Below, piece by piece: positions 63,837 through 64,000 of a stretch of 64,000 nucleotides of DNA; the stretch's first letter is position 1; each line of letters begins with the position of its first letter. The notes under the pieces are model-generated. The model saw only the letters and a program-made list of their open reading frames with translations. It had not been told where the DNA came from and did not search any database. The translations under genes and the position numbers were made by a program. Source of the stretch: Mycolicibacterium litorale (lineage in GTDB: Bacteria > Actinomycetota > Actinomycetes > Mycobacteriales > Mycobacteriaceae). Where the stretch lies: NCBI GenBank assembly GCA_002007745.1, contig CP019882.1:1302001-1366000 (forward strand). Reading direction: 5' to 3'.

Positions 63837-64000
63837 CTAGGCCACCCCGACCGCGGCCTCCAGTTCGGCGAGCGCCTGCTCGGTGAGCGGGATGAGTTCG
63901 TCGATCTCGGGCACCACATCGCGGTCGGCCACGTAGCCGACCCCGATCCGGTCGGCGTACGAGCACACCGTCACGTTGAGTGCCATCCCGTCGTAGACCA
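63837..64000 (-). CDS. WS/DGAT-type diacylglycerol acyltransferase, C-terminal end only
   Basis: The visible 53 codons end in TAG at 63839-63837 and encode YDGMALNVTVCSYADRIGVG followed by YVADRDVVPEIDELIPLTEQ and an AVGVA terminus. This is the closing segment of the DUF1298 domain of WS/DGAT enzymes, which make triacylglycerol and wax esters. The catalytic HHxxxDG lies outside the window, so activity cannot be judged. The gene runs off the right edge. Confidence 0.75.
   Translation of the reverse strand, partial: VYDGMALNVTVCSYADRIGVGYVADRDVVPEIDELIPLTEQALAELEAAVGVA

Overview
The window is a GC-rich chromosomal segment of a non-tuberculous, probably fast-growing Mycobacterium (Mycolicibacterium). 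The evidence is gene order and protein content. Two blocks match the order I recall from M. tuberculosis: hsd-xseB-xseA-(Rv1109c)-ispH-(Rv1111c)-ychF at 10-17 kb (Rv1106c-Rv1112), and echA-mcr-SDR-mmpL13-methyltransferase-sirtuin-GntR-omt-F420 protein at 41-54 kb (Rv1141c-Rv1155). MmpL, Mce-associated, MPT63-like, fasciclin and WS/DGAT-like proteins agree with this. I see no rRNA, tRNA, CRISPR array, insertion sequence or prophage. Gene identifications come from reading motifs and from memory of families; no database was searched.

Layout. 0-10 kb: a truncated membrane protein, a ClC antiporter, a three-gene SDR/AI-2E-exporter-family operon, an alkylsulfatase, two lipoproteins and an autoregulated acyltransferase-TetR operon. 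10-17 kb: 3-beta-hydroxysteroid dehydrogenase behind a KstR-like box, exonuclease VII, IspH and YchF. 17-28 kb: small exported, VOC, coiled-coil, papain-fold and cyclase genes, a hydroxyacid dehydrogenase, hydrolases and an orphan Mce-associated pair. 28-34 kb: DoxX, then DUF3556-thiolase-enoyl-CoA hydratase behind a second KstR-like box, then a hydrolase/TetR pair. 34-41 kb: fasciclin protein, two MFS carriers, a GlxA-type regulator, gamma-carbonic-anhydrase-like and CPBP proteins. 41-54 kb: HicB remnant, lipid/CoA genes, an intact MmpL13, a secreted DUF4214/ParB-like protein, and the sirtuin-to-Rv1155 block. 54-64 kb: acyltransferase, MFS, and a carboxylate-transport locus (LytS-type kinase, LytTR regulator, two sodium:solute symporters), then HhH-GPD, a small DUF1059 protein and the end of a WS/DGAT gene.

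Links between genes. The LytTR regulator lies upstream of two SSS transporters. A 10-bp direct repeat with exact 21-bp period lies between the two transporter modules, which suggests it is the regulator's target for the DUF485-actP pair. The two KstR-like boxes connect hsd and DUF3556-thiolase-hydratase to sterol metabolism. At least 24 genes carry a TANNNT hexamer 6-8 nt before their start codon, the mycobacterial leaderless-transcript signature, and this fixed many start choices.

Quality warning. Four genes (SDR 3140-3912, alkylsulfatase 5016-6919, omt 51937-52763, DUF4214 protein 48673-50801) are each broken by one frameshift that a single extra G or C in a short G/C run would repair. This looks more like systematic undercalling in the assembly than four independent pseudogenes.
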